A DNA stretch of 64,000 bases. Source: Pedobacter sandarakinus (GTDB lineage Bacteria > Bacteroidota > Bacteroidia > Sphingobacteriales > Sphingobacteriaceae). The translations under genes were made by a program, and so were the position numbers. Of this stretch, positions 8,929-18,022 are shown piece after piece. A model generated the notes under the pieces. It had not been told where the DNA came from and ran no database searches. It was given only the letters and a program-made list of their open reading frames with translations. How positions within the stretch are numbered: the first letter of the stretch is position 1; the number at the start of each line of letters is the position of its first letter. Location of the stretch: NCBI RefSeq assembly GCF_026240095.1, contig NZ_JAPIVG010000001.1, positions 1,116,001 through 1,180,000 of the forward strand, read 5' to 3'.

Positions 8929-9246
8929 ATGAAAAAGTTAGGGCTTTATATAATCATGTTGGTGTGTTCATCGGCGCTTTTTGTCGCTTTTACACAAGTT
9001 AGGGTTGGTGGTATTATAGGGAGGGTAGCGCCTTCAGATGCGATTGTAAGCGTTTCGCTTGCTGGTAATGCAGATACCGTTAAGGCAGAATTGAGTCAGG
9101 GTGCTTTTACGTTTACCAATTTAAAAGAGGGAGTATACACACTGTGGATCAAGGCTAATGCGCCGTATAAAGATACCATGATCGAAAAAGTTGCTGTAAA
9201 AGATAGCGCCACAACAGACTTAGGTGAGATTAAATTACAACAATAA
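8929..9246 (+). CDS. Small secreted protein with carboxypeptidase-regulatory-like (Ig) fold
   Basis: A 105-residue protein. Residues 1-22 form a signal peptide or N-terminal helix (LYIIMLVCSSALFVAF). The remainder reads like one CarboxypepD-regulatory beta-sandwich: VGGIIGRVAPSDAIVSV, then FTFTNLKEGVYTLWI and VAVKDSATTDLGEIKL. Such domains are common in Bacteroidota as short periplasmic or surface modules of unknown ligand. It stands alone, with long non-coding DNA on both sides. The domain call is plausible; the function is unknown. Confidence 0.7.
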   Translation: MKKLGLYIIMLVCSSALFVAFTQVRVGGIIGRVAPSDAIVSVSLAGNADTVKAELSQGAFTFTNLKEGVYTLWIKANAPYKDTMIEKVAVKDSATTDLGEIKLQQ

Positions 9247-9647
9247 GCAACATCAACTCAAGGCTAGATAAAAACTCCGGTTCGTATGGTACAACTGCGT
9301 TAGCGCTACAGCAGTGCCTCTATAAATTTCTTTTTCGCTTTTAAAATATTCAAGATTAAATCTCTTCTGGCAATAAATTCTTCGCTAATCATCAAACTTC
9401 GCTTGTTTTTCCTTTTTATATAGTGCTTACACTGCAATTTTGGTTTAAACTGAGATCGTTTTTTTACAGTCGAAACGAGGTTTTTAAATTTTAAAAAAAT
9501 AGGCTAAAAACCACTTCAAAAAACCTATCTTTGCATCCCGACAGAACAGTTGGGATTTTCATCTTTCAAAAAGCAAAAAACCTACTTGCTTCTTCGCCGT
9601 AAAAGGCCAAAAACTTTAGAATTTTAATTATTTGTATTAAGCTTATT
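9247..9647. other. 401-base gap upstream of carB
   Basis: No gene is visible. An imperfect palindrome (ACTGC...GCAGT) lies at about 9284-9306, and the carB promoter box is at 9526-9533. Nothing else was recognised. Confidence 0.5.
9526..9533 (+). promoter_or_regulatory. Putative -7 promoter box for carB
   Basis: TATCTTTG matches TAnnTTTG and is followed by GC, as in many Bacteroidota promoters. It predicts a 5' leader of about 110 bases before the carB ATG, long enough for regulation, but no known riboswitch was recognised. No clear -33 TTTG. Confidence 0.5.
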
Positions 9648-12485
9648 ATGCCTAAAGACACTTCCATTCGCTCAGTATTAATTATCGGATCAGGACCTAT
9701 TATTATCGGTCAGGCTTGCGAATTTGATTACTCGGGCTCTCAAGCAGCGCTATCTTTAAAAGAAGAAGGTATTACCGTTTCAATTATTAACTCCAATCCG
9801 GCTACAATTATGACGGATAAAGTTATTGGCGACCATGTTTATCTACGTCCGCTTTCAGTTGATTCTATTGAAGAAATTCTGCAGGAGCACATTGCTTCTA
9901 CTGATTTACCGAAGATTGATGCTGTATTGCCAACAATGGGCGGCCAAACAGCGCTAAACCTCTGTAAAGAAGCAGAAGAACGCGGCGTTTGGGAGAAATA
10001 CGGCGTAAAAGTTATCGGTGTGGATGTAGATGCAATTGAAAAAACCGAAAATCGCGAATCTTTCCGCCAGTTAATGGTAGATATAGGTGTTGGTGTAGCA
10101 GAATCAAAAATTGCCAACTCTTTTTTAGAAGGTAAGGAAGCGGCACAACAAATTGGCTTTCCATTGGTAATTCGTCCGTCTTATACTTTAGGTGGTTCTG
10201 GTGGTGGCTTTGTACATAGAAAAGAAGAATTTGATGCCGCTTTAAAACGTGGTTTAGAAGCTTCCCCAACCCACGAGGTATTGGTAGAGAAAGCGGTTTT
10301 AGGTTGGAAAGAATATGAATTAGAGTTATTAAGAGATAGCAACGATAATGTAATTATCATTTGCTCAATCGAAAACTTCGATCCGATGGGAATCCATACC
10401 GGAGATTCAATAACTGTGGCACCTGCAATGACTTTATCAGATCGTTGCTACCAGGAGATGCGCAACCAGGCCATTAAAATGATGCGTGCCATTGGTAACT
10501 TTGCTGGCGGTTGTAACGTACAGTTTTCAGTAAATCCGGCAGATGATGCGATTATTGCAATCGAAATCAATCCAAGGGTATCACGTTCATCGGCATTGGC
10601 AAGTAAGGCAACTGGTTATCCAATCGCGAAAATTGCAGCCAAACTAGCCATCGGCTATAATCTCGATGAGATTGAAAACCAAATTACAAAAACAACTTCA
10701 GCATATTTCGAGCCTACTTTAGATTACGTAATCGTAAAAGTTCCACGTTGGAACTTCGATAAATTTAAGGGCGCTAACAAAGAGCTTGGTTTGCAAATGA
10801 AATCAGTTGGCGAGGTAATGGCCATCGGTCGTACCTTTATTGAGGCATTGCAGAAAGCCTGTCAGAGTTTAGAAATTAACCGAGCAGGTTTAGGCGCTGA
10901 TGGAAGACAAAATCGCAACATCAACGAAATAATGGATGGGTTGGAACATGCTTCATGGAACCGTTTGTTTTTAATTAAAGATGCGATGACAATGGGTGTG
11001 CCGTTAGAATCAATCCGTAAAGTAACCAAAATCGATAAATGGTTTTTAAATCAAATTCAGGAGTTGGTTGCCCTAGAAACAGAACTTAAAAGATATTCGT
11101 TAAATAACATTCCGCAAGATTTCTTCTTTACACTTAAGCAAAAAGGTTTTTCTGATATTCAGATTTCCTGGTTGTTAGGTAACGTAACGGAAGATGAAGT
11201 TTACGATAGGCGTAAAGCGCTCGGCATTAACCGGGTGTATAAAATGGTAGATACTTGTGCTGCAGAATTTCCAGCACAAACACCATATTACTACTCATCA
11301 TTTGATGAAGAAAATGAATCGGTACCAACCGACAATAAAAAAGTAATTGTTTTAGGCTCTGGACCAAACCGCATTGGCCAAGGTATAGAGTTTGATTATT
11401 CTTGTGTACATGGTTTGTTAGCGGCAAAGGAATCGGGCTTCGAGGCAATTATGGTAAATTGTAATCCAGAAACTGTGTCAACAGACTTCAACATGGCCGA
11501 TAAGCTTTACTTTGAGCCGGTTTTTTGGGAGCATGTTCGTGAAATCATCGAGCTGGAAAAACCAGTAGGCGTAATTGTGCAGCTAGGTGGACAAACAGCA
11601 CTAAAAATGGCTGAGAAGCTTACCGAAAAAGGAATTAAAATTATTGGTACCTCTTTCGAAAACATGGATATCGCTGAAGATCGCGGTCGCTTCTCAGATT
11701 TATTGAAAGATTTGGATATTCCGTACCCGAAATATGGGGTGGCAGAGAATGCTGAAGAAGCCATTGTGGTTGCCAACGAAGTAGGCTATCCGGTATTGGT
11801 TCGTCCGAGTTATGTTTTAGGCGGGCAGGGAATGAGTATTGTAATTAATGACGAAGACCTTGAGAAAGCTGTAGTTAAACTATTGGGCGATTTGCCAGGA
11901 AACCGCGTGCTGATTGATCACTTCTTAGATCGTGCAGAAGAGGCAGAGTCCGATTCTATTTCAGATGGTGATGAAGTACACATCGTAGGAATGATGGAGC
12001 ATATTGAACCTGCAGGAATTCACTCTGGAGATTCGTTCGCAGTGTTACCTACATTCAGCTTATCAGAAAAGGTTACTCAGGCAATGGAAGCATATTCAAT
12101 TAAAATCGCAAAAGCTTTAGATGTACGCGGTCTATTAAATATTCAATTTGCCATTAAAGATGAAAAGGTTTATGTGATAGAGGCTAACCCACGAGCCTCT
12201 CGTACGGTGCCTTTCATCGCCAAAGCATACGACGTGCCTTACATTAACATTGCAGCGAAAATTATGTTAGGTGTAGCCAAGTTGAAAGATTTCACCATTA
12301 CACGCAAGTTAAAAGGCTATGCAATTAAGGAACCTGTTTTCTCTTACGAGAAATTCCCGGAGGTAACAAAAGAACTCGGACCTGAAATGAAGTCGACAGG
12401 TGAAGCAATACGTTTCATTAAAGATTTGGAAGATCCTTACTTCCGCAAGCTTTACAAAGATAAATCGATGTATTTAAGTAAATAA
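9648..12485 (+). CDS. carB: Carbamoyl-phosphate synthase large subunit
   Basis: A 945-residue cytoplasmic enzyme that makes carbamoyl phosphate from bicarbonate, ATP and ammonia from CarA, for arginine and pyrimidine synthesis. Two ATP-grasp halves are visible, each opening with a Rossmann-like SGPxxIGQxxEFDYS motif (near residues 14 and 565) and followed by RPSYxLGG(S/Q)G (near 178 and 715). An oligomerisation region lies between. The protein ends soon after the second ATP-grasp, about where the allosteric MGS-like domain would begin in the 1073-residue E. coli enzyme. That shorter form appears usual in this phylum. carA is not in the window. Confidence 0.96.
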   Translation: MPKDTSIRSVLIIGSGPIIIGQACEFDYSGSQAALSLKEEGITVSIINSNPATIMTDKVIGDHVYLRPLSVDSIEEILQEHIASTDLPKIDAVLPTMGGQTALNLCKEAEERGVWEKYGVKVIGVDVDAIEKTENRESFRQLMVDIGVGVAESKIANSFLEGKEAAQQIGFPLVIRPSYTLGGSGGGFVHRKEEFDAALKRGLEASPTHEVLVEKAVLGWKEYELELLRDSNDNVIIICSIENFDPMGIHTGDSITVAPAMTLSDRCYQEMRNQAIKMMRAIGNFAGGCNVQFSVNPADDAIIAIEINPRVSRSSALASKATGYPIAKIAAKLAIGYNLDEIENQITKTTSAYFEPTLDYVIVKVPRWNFDKFKGANKELGLQMKSVGEVMAIGRTFIEALQKACQSLEINRAGLGADGRQNRNINEIMDGLEHASWNRLFLIKDAMTMGVPLESIRKVTKIDKWFLNQIQELVALETELKRYSLNNIPQDFFFTLKQKGFSDIQISWLLGNVTEDEVYDRRKALGINRVYKMVDTCAAEFPAQTPYYYSSFDEENESVPTDNKKVIVLGSGPNRIGQGIEFDYSCVHGLLAAKESGFEAIMVNCNPETVSTDFNMADKLYFEPVFWEHVREIIELEKPVGVIVQLGGQTALKMAEKLTEKGIKIIGTSFENMDIAEDRGRFSDLLKDLDIPYPKYGVAENAEEAIVVANEVGYPVLVRPSYVLGGQGMSIVINDEDLEKAVVKLLGDLPGNRVLIDHFLDRAEEAESDSISDGDEVHIVGMMEHIEPAGIHSGDSFAVLPTFSLSEKVTQAMEAYSIKIAKALDVRGLLNIQFAIKDEKVYVIEANPRASRTVPFIAKAYDVPYINIAAKIMLGVAKLKDFTITRKLKGYAIKEPVFSYEKFPEVTKELGPEMKSTGEAIRFIKDLEDPYFRKLYKDKSMYLSK

Positions 12486-12488
12486 ATA

Positions 12489-12517
12489 AAAGCCCGATGA
12501 ATTTCATCGGGCTTTTT
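12489..12517 (+). terminator. Rho-independent terminator of carB
   Basis: AGCCCGATGAA and TTCATCGGGCT form a perfect 11-bp stem followed by TTTTT. It starts right after the carB stop and may also serve the convergent gene. Confidence 0.85.
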
Positions 12518-12566
12518 GCTGCAATCAACTTTAGGTCGGTAAAAGTATTTAGCCACCTGTGCATGC

Positions 12567-15008
12567 TTAATTTTTCATTCTTCCCTGCTCAGTTTCTGTT
12601 CCCGTTGTACGGCGTCGGGCAGGTTTAATTTCATTTTTACCAAAACGGTATGTGAAGGTAAGGCGGGCTATACGGGTTTCATTTTTTTGATTTACACTAT
12701 AACTTAAACCAGGAAAAGCGCTAGTAAGGTTATTTTCTGAAATGTTAAAAATATCAGAAAAAGCAAATTTTAAGCTGGCTTTCTTGCTTAATAATGATTT
12801 ACTTAATGCTGCATCTATATAATACCTCGCTTTTAAATTAAGTACACCATAATTAAGGGACGATTCATAACTGCCATTTAATTCTGCAGTAAAACCATTA
12901 GCAATGGTAAAGCTCTGTTGCGATTTAAATTGAAAGGATGTTTTTCCTGTTTTTAAAGCGCTTCCTGCTAAATTGGGCGACTCGAAAGCCAAATAAAACA
13001 CCGTTAAATTATTATTCGTTTGCCACCACTTGGTTAATTGTACCGGAACGTTGAGGTTAGCGGTATAATTATCATTTTTGGCAATATTCGCATTGGTTTG
13101 GTAGAGTGCTTTCTGTGCTTCATCAGGCAAAATAACCTCTGTAATCACATCGTTTACACGACTATAACCCAGTGTTAACATGTATTTCTGTAACAAGGTA
13201 TAGCTCAACTCGAAGTTATGCGTGTATTGTGGATTTAGAAATGGGTTTCCTTTGCTATAAGTGTACTGATCCAAATAATAAATAAAGGGGTTCAATGCAT
13301 CATAACTAGGGCGATCAATTCGCCTGCTGTATGAAATGCCAATTTGATTATTTTTATTAAGGTTTTGTTGTACAAATAAGGTGGGGAAGAAATTCCAATA
13401 GCTACGTTCAACTACAGTGTTGTTGGTAATAAGGTTGCCTTTAGAGTTAGTTTGCTCTACCCGCAAACCCAATTGCAAGCTTGTATTTTTAAATTGCTTG
13501 TTAACATTGGTGTATGCGGCATTTACATTTTCATCGTACACAAACTGGTTGCTTCGGCGCACATCGTTTTGCCAACTATTGTTTACCAGTTCTTCTGCTT
13601 GTAAATTATTATCTGTTTTTACCCAACTGCTTTTTAAACCTGCCTCTAGTTTAACACTTTTGCTTAATGCTACATTGTAATCTACCTTAAATGCTTTAAT
13701 ATCGATTTTAGAGGGGGTATTGTTACGGATGTAGTTTTTAGGGCGAATGCTGTTACCATTAGCAAAGAGGTATTCGTTTTCATAGTTAGAGCCATCGTTT
13801 CCAGTATATTTTGAATAGTCAAGATCTGCCGATATTTCTGAACCAGCCGTATCTAAAACAGATTTATAGTTTAGGTTGTAGGATAGATTATTATATTTAT
13901 TAGTTTGTAAACTATTAGATAACAAGGTAGAATCTGTGTTTACGAAAGAAGAACCGATTAAAGTATGGTTTGTTGCGTTTTCTGTTCCATTGTTAAGGTA
14001 GCCATTTACCAACACACCGATTGTATTTTTGCTATCAATGAAATAATCTAAACCAGTTTTAAAATTATTGTTTTGCTGCTTTCTAACACTAGTACCAGAT
14101 TGCATAAAATAAGTATCTGGCGATCCATTGGAAATCCTGTCGATGGCAATGTAGTTTTCTCTTTCCACTCTACCATAATTGTAGTTTCCAAACACGTTAA
14201 ATTTTTGCGTTCTATGGTTAAGGTTTAATCCCGTATTTCCACGAAAATTTTTACCGTAGCCCAAGGTGGCAGTTGCACTTCCATTGGTGCCTCCATTTTT
14301 GCTTTTTTTGGTTTTAATATTGATGATTCCCGAATTACCAGCAGCATCGTATTTGGATGAGGGATTAGTAATCAGCTCAATCGTTTCTATTTCTGAACTT
14401 TGCATGTTCCGCAATAAATTGGCCACATCGGCACTGCTCATATAGGTTTGTTTTCCATCTAGCTGAATCAGTACACCTTGTTTGCCCATCATCGAAATTT
14501 TATCATTTTGATCGATGCTAACACCTGGCGCTTTCTGTAAAACTTCTAACGCCGTAGAGCCCGTCATGATGGCGCTGTTGGAAACGTTCATTACCATTTT
14601 GTCCATTTTTCTTTCGATTAAAGGAACCGTTGCCGCTACCGTAACTTCTTTTAGGTTTTGAGCGTTTGCACTTAGTATGGCCGTTCCAAAGTTAATGTTG
14701 CTCGCTAAATTATTAACGGTAATTGTTTTACTTTTCAAGGTTTGATAGCCCATGCTACTGGCTTTATAAAAATACTGTCCACTTTGAGCTATTAAAAACG
14801 AGAAGGCACCATTTTGATCTGTCAGTGCGGTTTTTACCACACTAGAATCGGTTGCGTTAAAAAGTACAACAGTGACAAAATCAGCAGGTTTGTGGTTTTC
14901 ATCGGTAATGGTGCCAACTAAGTTTGTTTGTGTTATTGATTGCCCGAATGATTCACCAGCAAGAAGTATGCTGAAGAAGATGAGCAAAATGGCGTATAGT
15001 TTTTTCAT
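12567..15008 (-). CDS. Outer-membrane beta-barrel protein, TonB-receptor-like
   Basis: An 813-residue outer-membrane protein. A signal peptide ends ESFGQ. Next come a carboxypeptidase-regulatory-like domain (about 27-110; GTITDENHKPADFVTVVL), a plug-like domain (about 120-235; VLQKAPGVSIDQNDKISMMGK, NLLRNMQSSEIETIELI, SSKYDAAGNSGIINI) and a long barrel (NYN, SYSRRIDRPSY, NPFLNPQYTHNFELSY). The ending (RFGKNEIKPARRR) is not the usual aromatic terminus. This is the outer_membrane_beta-barrel_3 type found alone in Bacteroidota, without a SusD partner. The substrate is unknown. Confidence 0.9.
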   Translation of the reverse strand: MKKLYAILLIFFSILLAGESFGQSITQTNLVGTITDENHKPADFVTVVLFNATDSSVVKTALTDQNGAFSFLIAQSGQYFYKASSMGYQTLKSKTITVNNLASNINFGTAILSANAQNLKEVTVAATVPLIERKMDKMVMNVSNSAIMTGSTALEVLQKAPGVSIDQNDKISMMGKQGVLIQLDGKQTYMSSADVANLLRNMQSSEIETIELITNPSSKYDAAGNSGIINIKTKKSKNGGTNGSATATLGYGKNFRGNTGLNLNHRTQKFNVFGNYNYGRVERENYIAIDRISNGSPDTYFMQSGTSVRKQQNNNFKTGLDYFIDSKNTIGVLVNGYLNNGTENATNHTLIGSSFVNTDSTLLSNSLQTNKYNNLSYNLNYKSVLDTAGSEISADLDYSKYTGNDGSNYENEYLFANGNSIRPKNYIRNNTPSKIDIKAFKVDYNVALSKSVKLEAGLKSSWVKTDNNLQAEELVNNSWQNDVRRSNQFVYDENVNAAYTNVNKQFKNTSLQLGLRVEQTNSKGNLITNNTVVERSYWNFFPTLFVQQNLNKNNQIGISYSRRIDRPSYDALNPFIYYLDQYTYSKGNPFLNPQYTHNFELSYTLLQKYMLTLGYSRVNDVITEVILPDEAQKALYQTNANIAKNDNYTANLNVPVQLTKWWQTNNNLTVFYLAFESPNLAGSALKTGKTSFQFKSQQSFTIANGFTAELNGSYESSLNYGVLNLKARYYIDAALSKSLLSKKASLKFAFSDIFNISENNLTSAFPGLSYSVNQKNETRIARLTFTYRFGKNEIKPARRRTTGTETEQGRMKN

Positions 15009-15218
15009 AATTTAATCTTTACCTATTCAAAATTTTGGGCAAAAGCAAACCCGGCACGCCTCTTCAGCGTATTTGACTGCTTACCCTTTGTTTAAAGCTT
15101 TTTTTGGAAACGACGCGTTCCCCGGTGTTTAGTTATGAATAAGACGAGGACAGTTTAAAAAGGTTACAAAAGACGAGAAAATTTGCTTCTGCTATCGGTA
15201 ACCAGGTGATTGTAAGAC

Positions 15219-15264
15219 AAAAAAAAACCGCAGAAATGTTAGTATATCCAACTTTTCTGCGGTT
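15219..15264 (-). terminator. Terminator of the M49-like lipoprotein gene
   Basis: AACCGCAGAAA (15226-15236) pairs with TTTCTGCGGTT (15254-15264). On the minus strand it is followed by a run of nine or so T. Confidence 0.8.
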
Positions 15265-15283
15265 AGCAATCGATTTTTCAGGT

Positions 15284-16963
15284 TTATTTCATGCCTAAAA
15301 TGTCAACCCCTTGTTCGAAAACAATATCTACCGGAATACTTTTTTTTGTTAAACGATCTAAATCTTTTTGAAGCAAGACCGGAATCATAGCCTTTTCTTT
15401 TTGTGCTTTTTCTACTGCTGCTTTATCGCCGTTTCCTTGCAAGGTGATAATGAATGCGCTTAAATCATTCATTGCTACGGCAAACTTATCAAAGTTTACT
15501 TTGTATGTTCCGTTTGCGGTACGTTCGAATGCACCTTTTTCTTGGAAATAATTAAAACACTGCATATTGGCTTTGCCATGCGCTTCAGAAACACCAAACC
15601 TTACCGAGCGCAATATGCCCGCCATAAAGGTGGTGTAGTAATCTTTAATGTCTCCAGTAAGTTCTCCCTTCTTCAATAATCCAGTTACCATATACAAGCC
15701 CAAAACATCTGCTTTCCCTTCTTCCAACCAGCTGTATTGCTCTTTAAGTGCTTCGCGAACATAGCCTTTTCCGCTTATTGTCTTTTTAATTCCTAAACCA
15801 TGTGCAACTTCATGAAACATTACATTCGCAAAAAAAGCGTCGAATTTAATGTATTGCTGTTGGTCAGCATCTATCAATTCTTTTGCGATGGGCACCAGAA
15901 TTTTATCAAACTTGGCTTGCATCGCGTTCTTTAACTGCGAACGGCGGGTGCCTTTTTCTTGTTGAATTTTTTCGTCGTTTGGCAAATTTACGGCAATCGT
16001 TTTCGATCCGGCATTGCAATCGCCAGCATAGTAAACTACATCGTAAGCATTAAGTTCAGCATCGGTACCTGGGGTTTCAGTTTTGTATTTGGCGGGCACC
16101 GGAAGATTTTTTTGCAGTTCAGGTAGCATTTTAACATACTTGGCCAGGCGCTTGCTCCATTCTTTATCCTTAATTAATACATAGGCTTCGTAGCTGGTAC
16201 GGGCGTTGAAAAGTTTATCTTCATAATTTTCTATCGGACCAATAATAATATCCAACCCGTTGGTTTTCATGTCTAACCACGCATAATCACTCGCTGTAAA
16301 ATTATCGCTCACCAAAGCATCAGCCCTTAAGTTTAGGTACTTCTTAAGGCCTGCATCTTCTGCAATTAAAGCTGCCTGTTTTAGCAATGAACTGGCTCTT
16401 TGCAGTTCGGCGGCGAATAACACGTGGTACGGAACTGTAGTCAACTTGCCGGTGCTATCCTTCTGAATTACGGAGTAAGCACCGAATTTATCGGCTAATT
16501 TTGAACTTTCAATTTCTTCTTTTTTTATCCCGTAAGGATAAAAAGATGCGCCCTCTGGTTTATTGCCAACGCCTGCAACAAATGGTTTATCATTGTTTAA
16601 TCTATCCCACGGGCCGTAGTTAATGTTCACAAATTCGCGTGTTTTCTCATCCTTTATGGTAGCGAGCAAACTATCTCTTTGTGGATAGGTTTGTCTCCAA
16701 TACAATTCGTCCATTATTTCTGCAGCTTGTATCAGCAAGGGTAAAATCTTCCTGTCGCTTACGCTTAAGTCGTTTATATTGGTGGTTAATTTTATCCGCT
16801 CATAAATGGGTAACCTTGCTGCAACGTAATCCGCAAGGGTGTCTTTTTGCACCACTGTGGTTTCGTTACTCGTTGGTTTATTGTTATTTGTACATGCCGA
16901 AATTAACACCGAGCTTAATGCGGCGGCGGTAATTAAGAACGTCGATTTGTAAATCTTTCTCAT
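15284..16963 (-). CDS. M49 (dipeptidyl-peptidase III-like) zinc metallopeptidase lipoprotein
   Basis: A 559-residue protein with a lipoprotein signal (LISAC, cysteine near 24), so it is probably anchored in the envelope. The zinc site reads FHEVAHGLG, followed about 30 residues later by WLEEGKADVLGLY. This HExxH...EExxAD arrangement belongs to the short DPP III-like branch, also seen fused to Nudix domains in plants, rather than the classical HExxGH of DPP III. Classical DPP III removes dipeptides from oligopeptides; activity here is inferred. Databases often label Bacteroidota homologues loosely. Monocistronic, with its own terminator. Confidence 0.8.
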   Translation of the reverse strand: MRKIYKSTFLITAAALSSVLISACTNNNKPTSNETTVVQKDTLADYVAARLPIYERIKLTTNINDLSVSDRKILPLLIQAAEIMDELYWRQTYPQRDSLLATIKDEKTREFVNINYGPWDRLNNDKPFVAGVGNKPEGASFYPYGIKKEEIESSKLADKFGAYSVIQKDSTGKLTTVPYHVLFAAELQRASSLLKQAALIAEDAGLKKYLNLRADALVSDNFTASDYAWLDMKTNGLDIIIGPIENYEDKLFNARTSYEAYVLIKDKEWSKRLAKYVKMLPELQKNLPVPAKYKTETPGTDAELNAYDVVYYAGDCNAGSKTIAVNLPNDEKIQQEKGTRRSQLKNAMQAKFDKILVPIAKELIDADQQQYIKFDAFFANVMFHEVAHGLGIKKTISGKGYVREALKEQYSWLEEGKADVLGLYMVTGLLKKGELTGDIKDYYTTFMAGILRSVRFGVSEAHGKANMQCFNYFQEKGAFERTANGTYKVNFDKFAVAMNDLSAFIITLQGNGDKAAVEKAQKEKAMIPVLLQKDLDRLTKKSIPVDIVFEQGVDILGMK

Positions 16964-17013
16964 GATAATAATATTGATGCTAAATTAGTAAAATTTGAAA
17001 GGTTTATAGAAAG

Positions 17014-17046
17014 TTTGATGTATTGCTTCATTTTCGCCTAACTTTG
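17014..17046 (+). promoter_or_regulatory. Putative promoter of the amidase gene
   Basis: TTTG (17014-17017) and TAACTTTG (17039-17046) are separated by 21 bases, a good match to the Bacteroidota -33/-7 pair. Transcription would start about 20 bases before the ATG at 17075. Confidence 0.65.
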
Positions 17047-17074
17047 CAAATCAATTTCAATCCAAACCGTTAAT

Positions 17075-17911
17075 ATGTTTTTAGCAAAGTTTCCTCTTTT
17101 TAAAAGTCTTTCTATTGCAGCCTTTGTATTTTTAGTGGCTGGATGTGGATCAAATAAGTATGCAGCTACAGAGAAAATCTATAAGCAGAAAAGTAAAGAT
17201 TTTTCAAAAATCATTCGTTCTACACCTCCTCAAGGCCAGCTTTATGATACCTTAAACCCCACCAATCAGCTTTGGGTTGGTTCCGTAAATTTTGGGATCA
17301 GAAAACCAAACTTCGTAATTATCCATCATACGGCGCAAGATAGTTTAATGCAAACCATTAAAACTTTCCATTCTACGAGAGCGGGTACCAGTGCGCATTA
17401 TGTAATTGGCAGAGATGGAAAAGTGGTGCACATGGTGAACGATTATTTGCGCTCTAACCATGCCGGCGTAGCAAAATGGGGAAAGGATACCGATTTAAAT
17501 TCTTCATCTATTGGAATAGAATTGGATAATAATGGTACTACAGACCCGTGGCCTGATGCGCAAATCTATAGCTTGGTTAAATTATTAGCTACGCTGAAAA
17601 AAACTTATAATATTCCAACTGCGAACTTTATCGGCCACGCAGATATTGCACCTAAACGCAAGCCAGATCCAAATAATTTTCCATGGAAGAAACTGGCTTT
17701 AAAGGGCTTTGGTTATTGGTATGATGATGTGCTAAAAAATCCGCCTGCCGACTTTGATGGTGCAAATGCTTTAAAGCTAATGGGTTACGATACCAGCGAT
17801 TTGGGCGCTGCAGTAACTGCATTTAAACGTCACTTTATCCAGACAGACTTAACGCCAAAGCTTACACCTGTAGATTTATTGGTGTTGTATAATGTTTACA
17901 CAAAATATTAA
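17075..17911 (+). CDS. N-acetylmuramoyl-L-alanine amidase, lipoprotein (Amidase_2)
   Basis: A 278-residue protein with a lipobox (LVAGC, cysteine near 24). An Amidase_2/PGRP-type catalytic domain spans about 70-205: the zinc ligands are in VIIHHTAQ (His) and in NHAG and GHADIAPKRKPDP (His), and IGIELDNNG is the conserved core. These enzymes cut the bond between MurNAc and the stem peptide and act in the periplasm in wall recycling, as AmiD does in E. coli. The C-terminal 70 residues may be a small peptidoglycan-binding module. It diverges from the M49 lipoprotein gene. Confidence 0.9.
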   Translation: MFLAKFPLFKSLSIAAFVFLVAGCGSNKYAATEKIYKQKSKDFSKIIRSTPPQGQLYDTLNPTNQLWVGSVNFGIRKPNFVIIHHTAQDSLMQTIKTFHSTRAGTSAHYVIGRDGKVVHMVNDYLRSNHAGVAKWGKDTDLNSSSIGIELDNNGTTDPWPDAQIYSLVKLLATLKKTYNIPTANFIGHADIAPKRKPDPNNFPWKKLALKGFGYWYDDVLKNPPADFDGANALKLMGYDTSDLGAAVTAFKRHFIQTDLTPKLTPVDLLVLYNVYTKY

Positions 17912-17968
17912 AGCACATTCAATCAACTCCATACGTCATACCTTATTCAAGTTTTAGGAAAAATCAAA

Positions 17969-18008
17969 AAAAACACGGATGAATCTCGATTCACCCGTGT
18001 TTTTTTTA
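17969..18008. terminator. Bidirectional terminator between amidase and glnS
   Basis: A hairpin formed by ACACGG-TGAATC and GATTCA-CCGTGT, flanked by A-rich and T-rich runs on both sides. It can end both convergent genes. Confidence 0.8.
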
Positions 18009-18022
18009 AAATATCGATGCTA

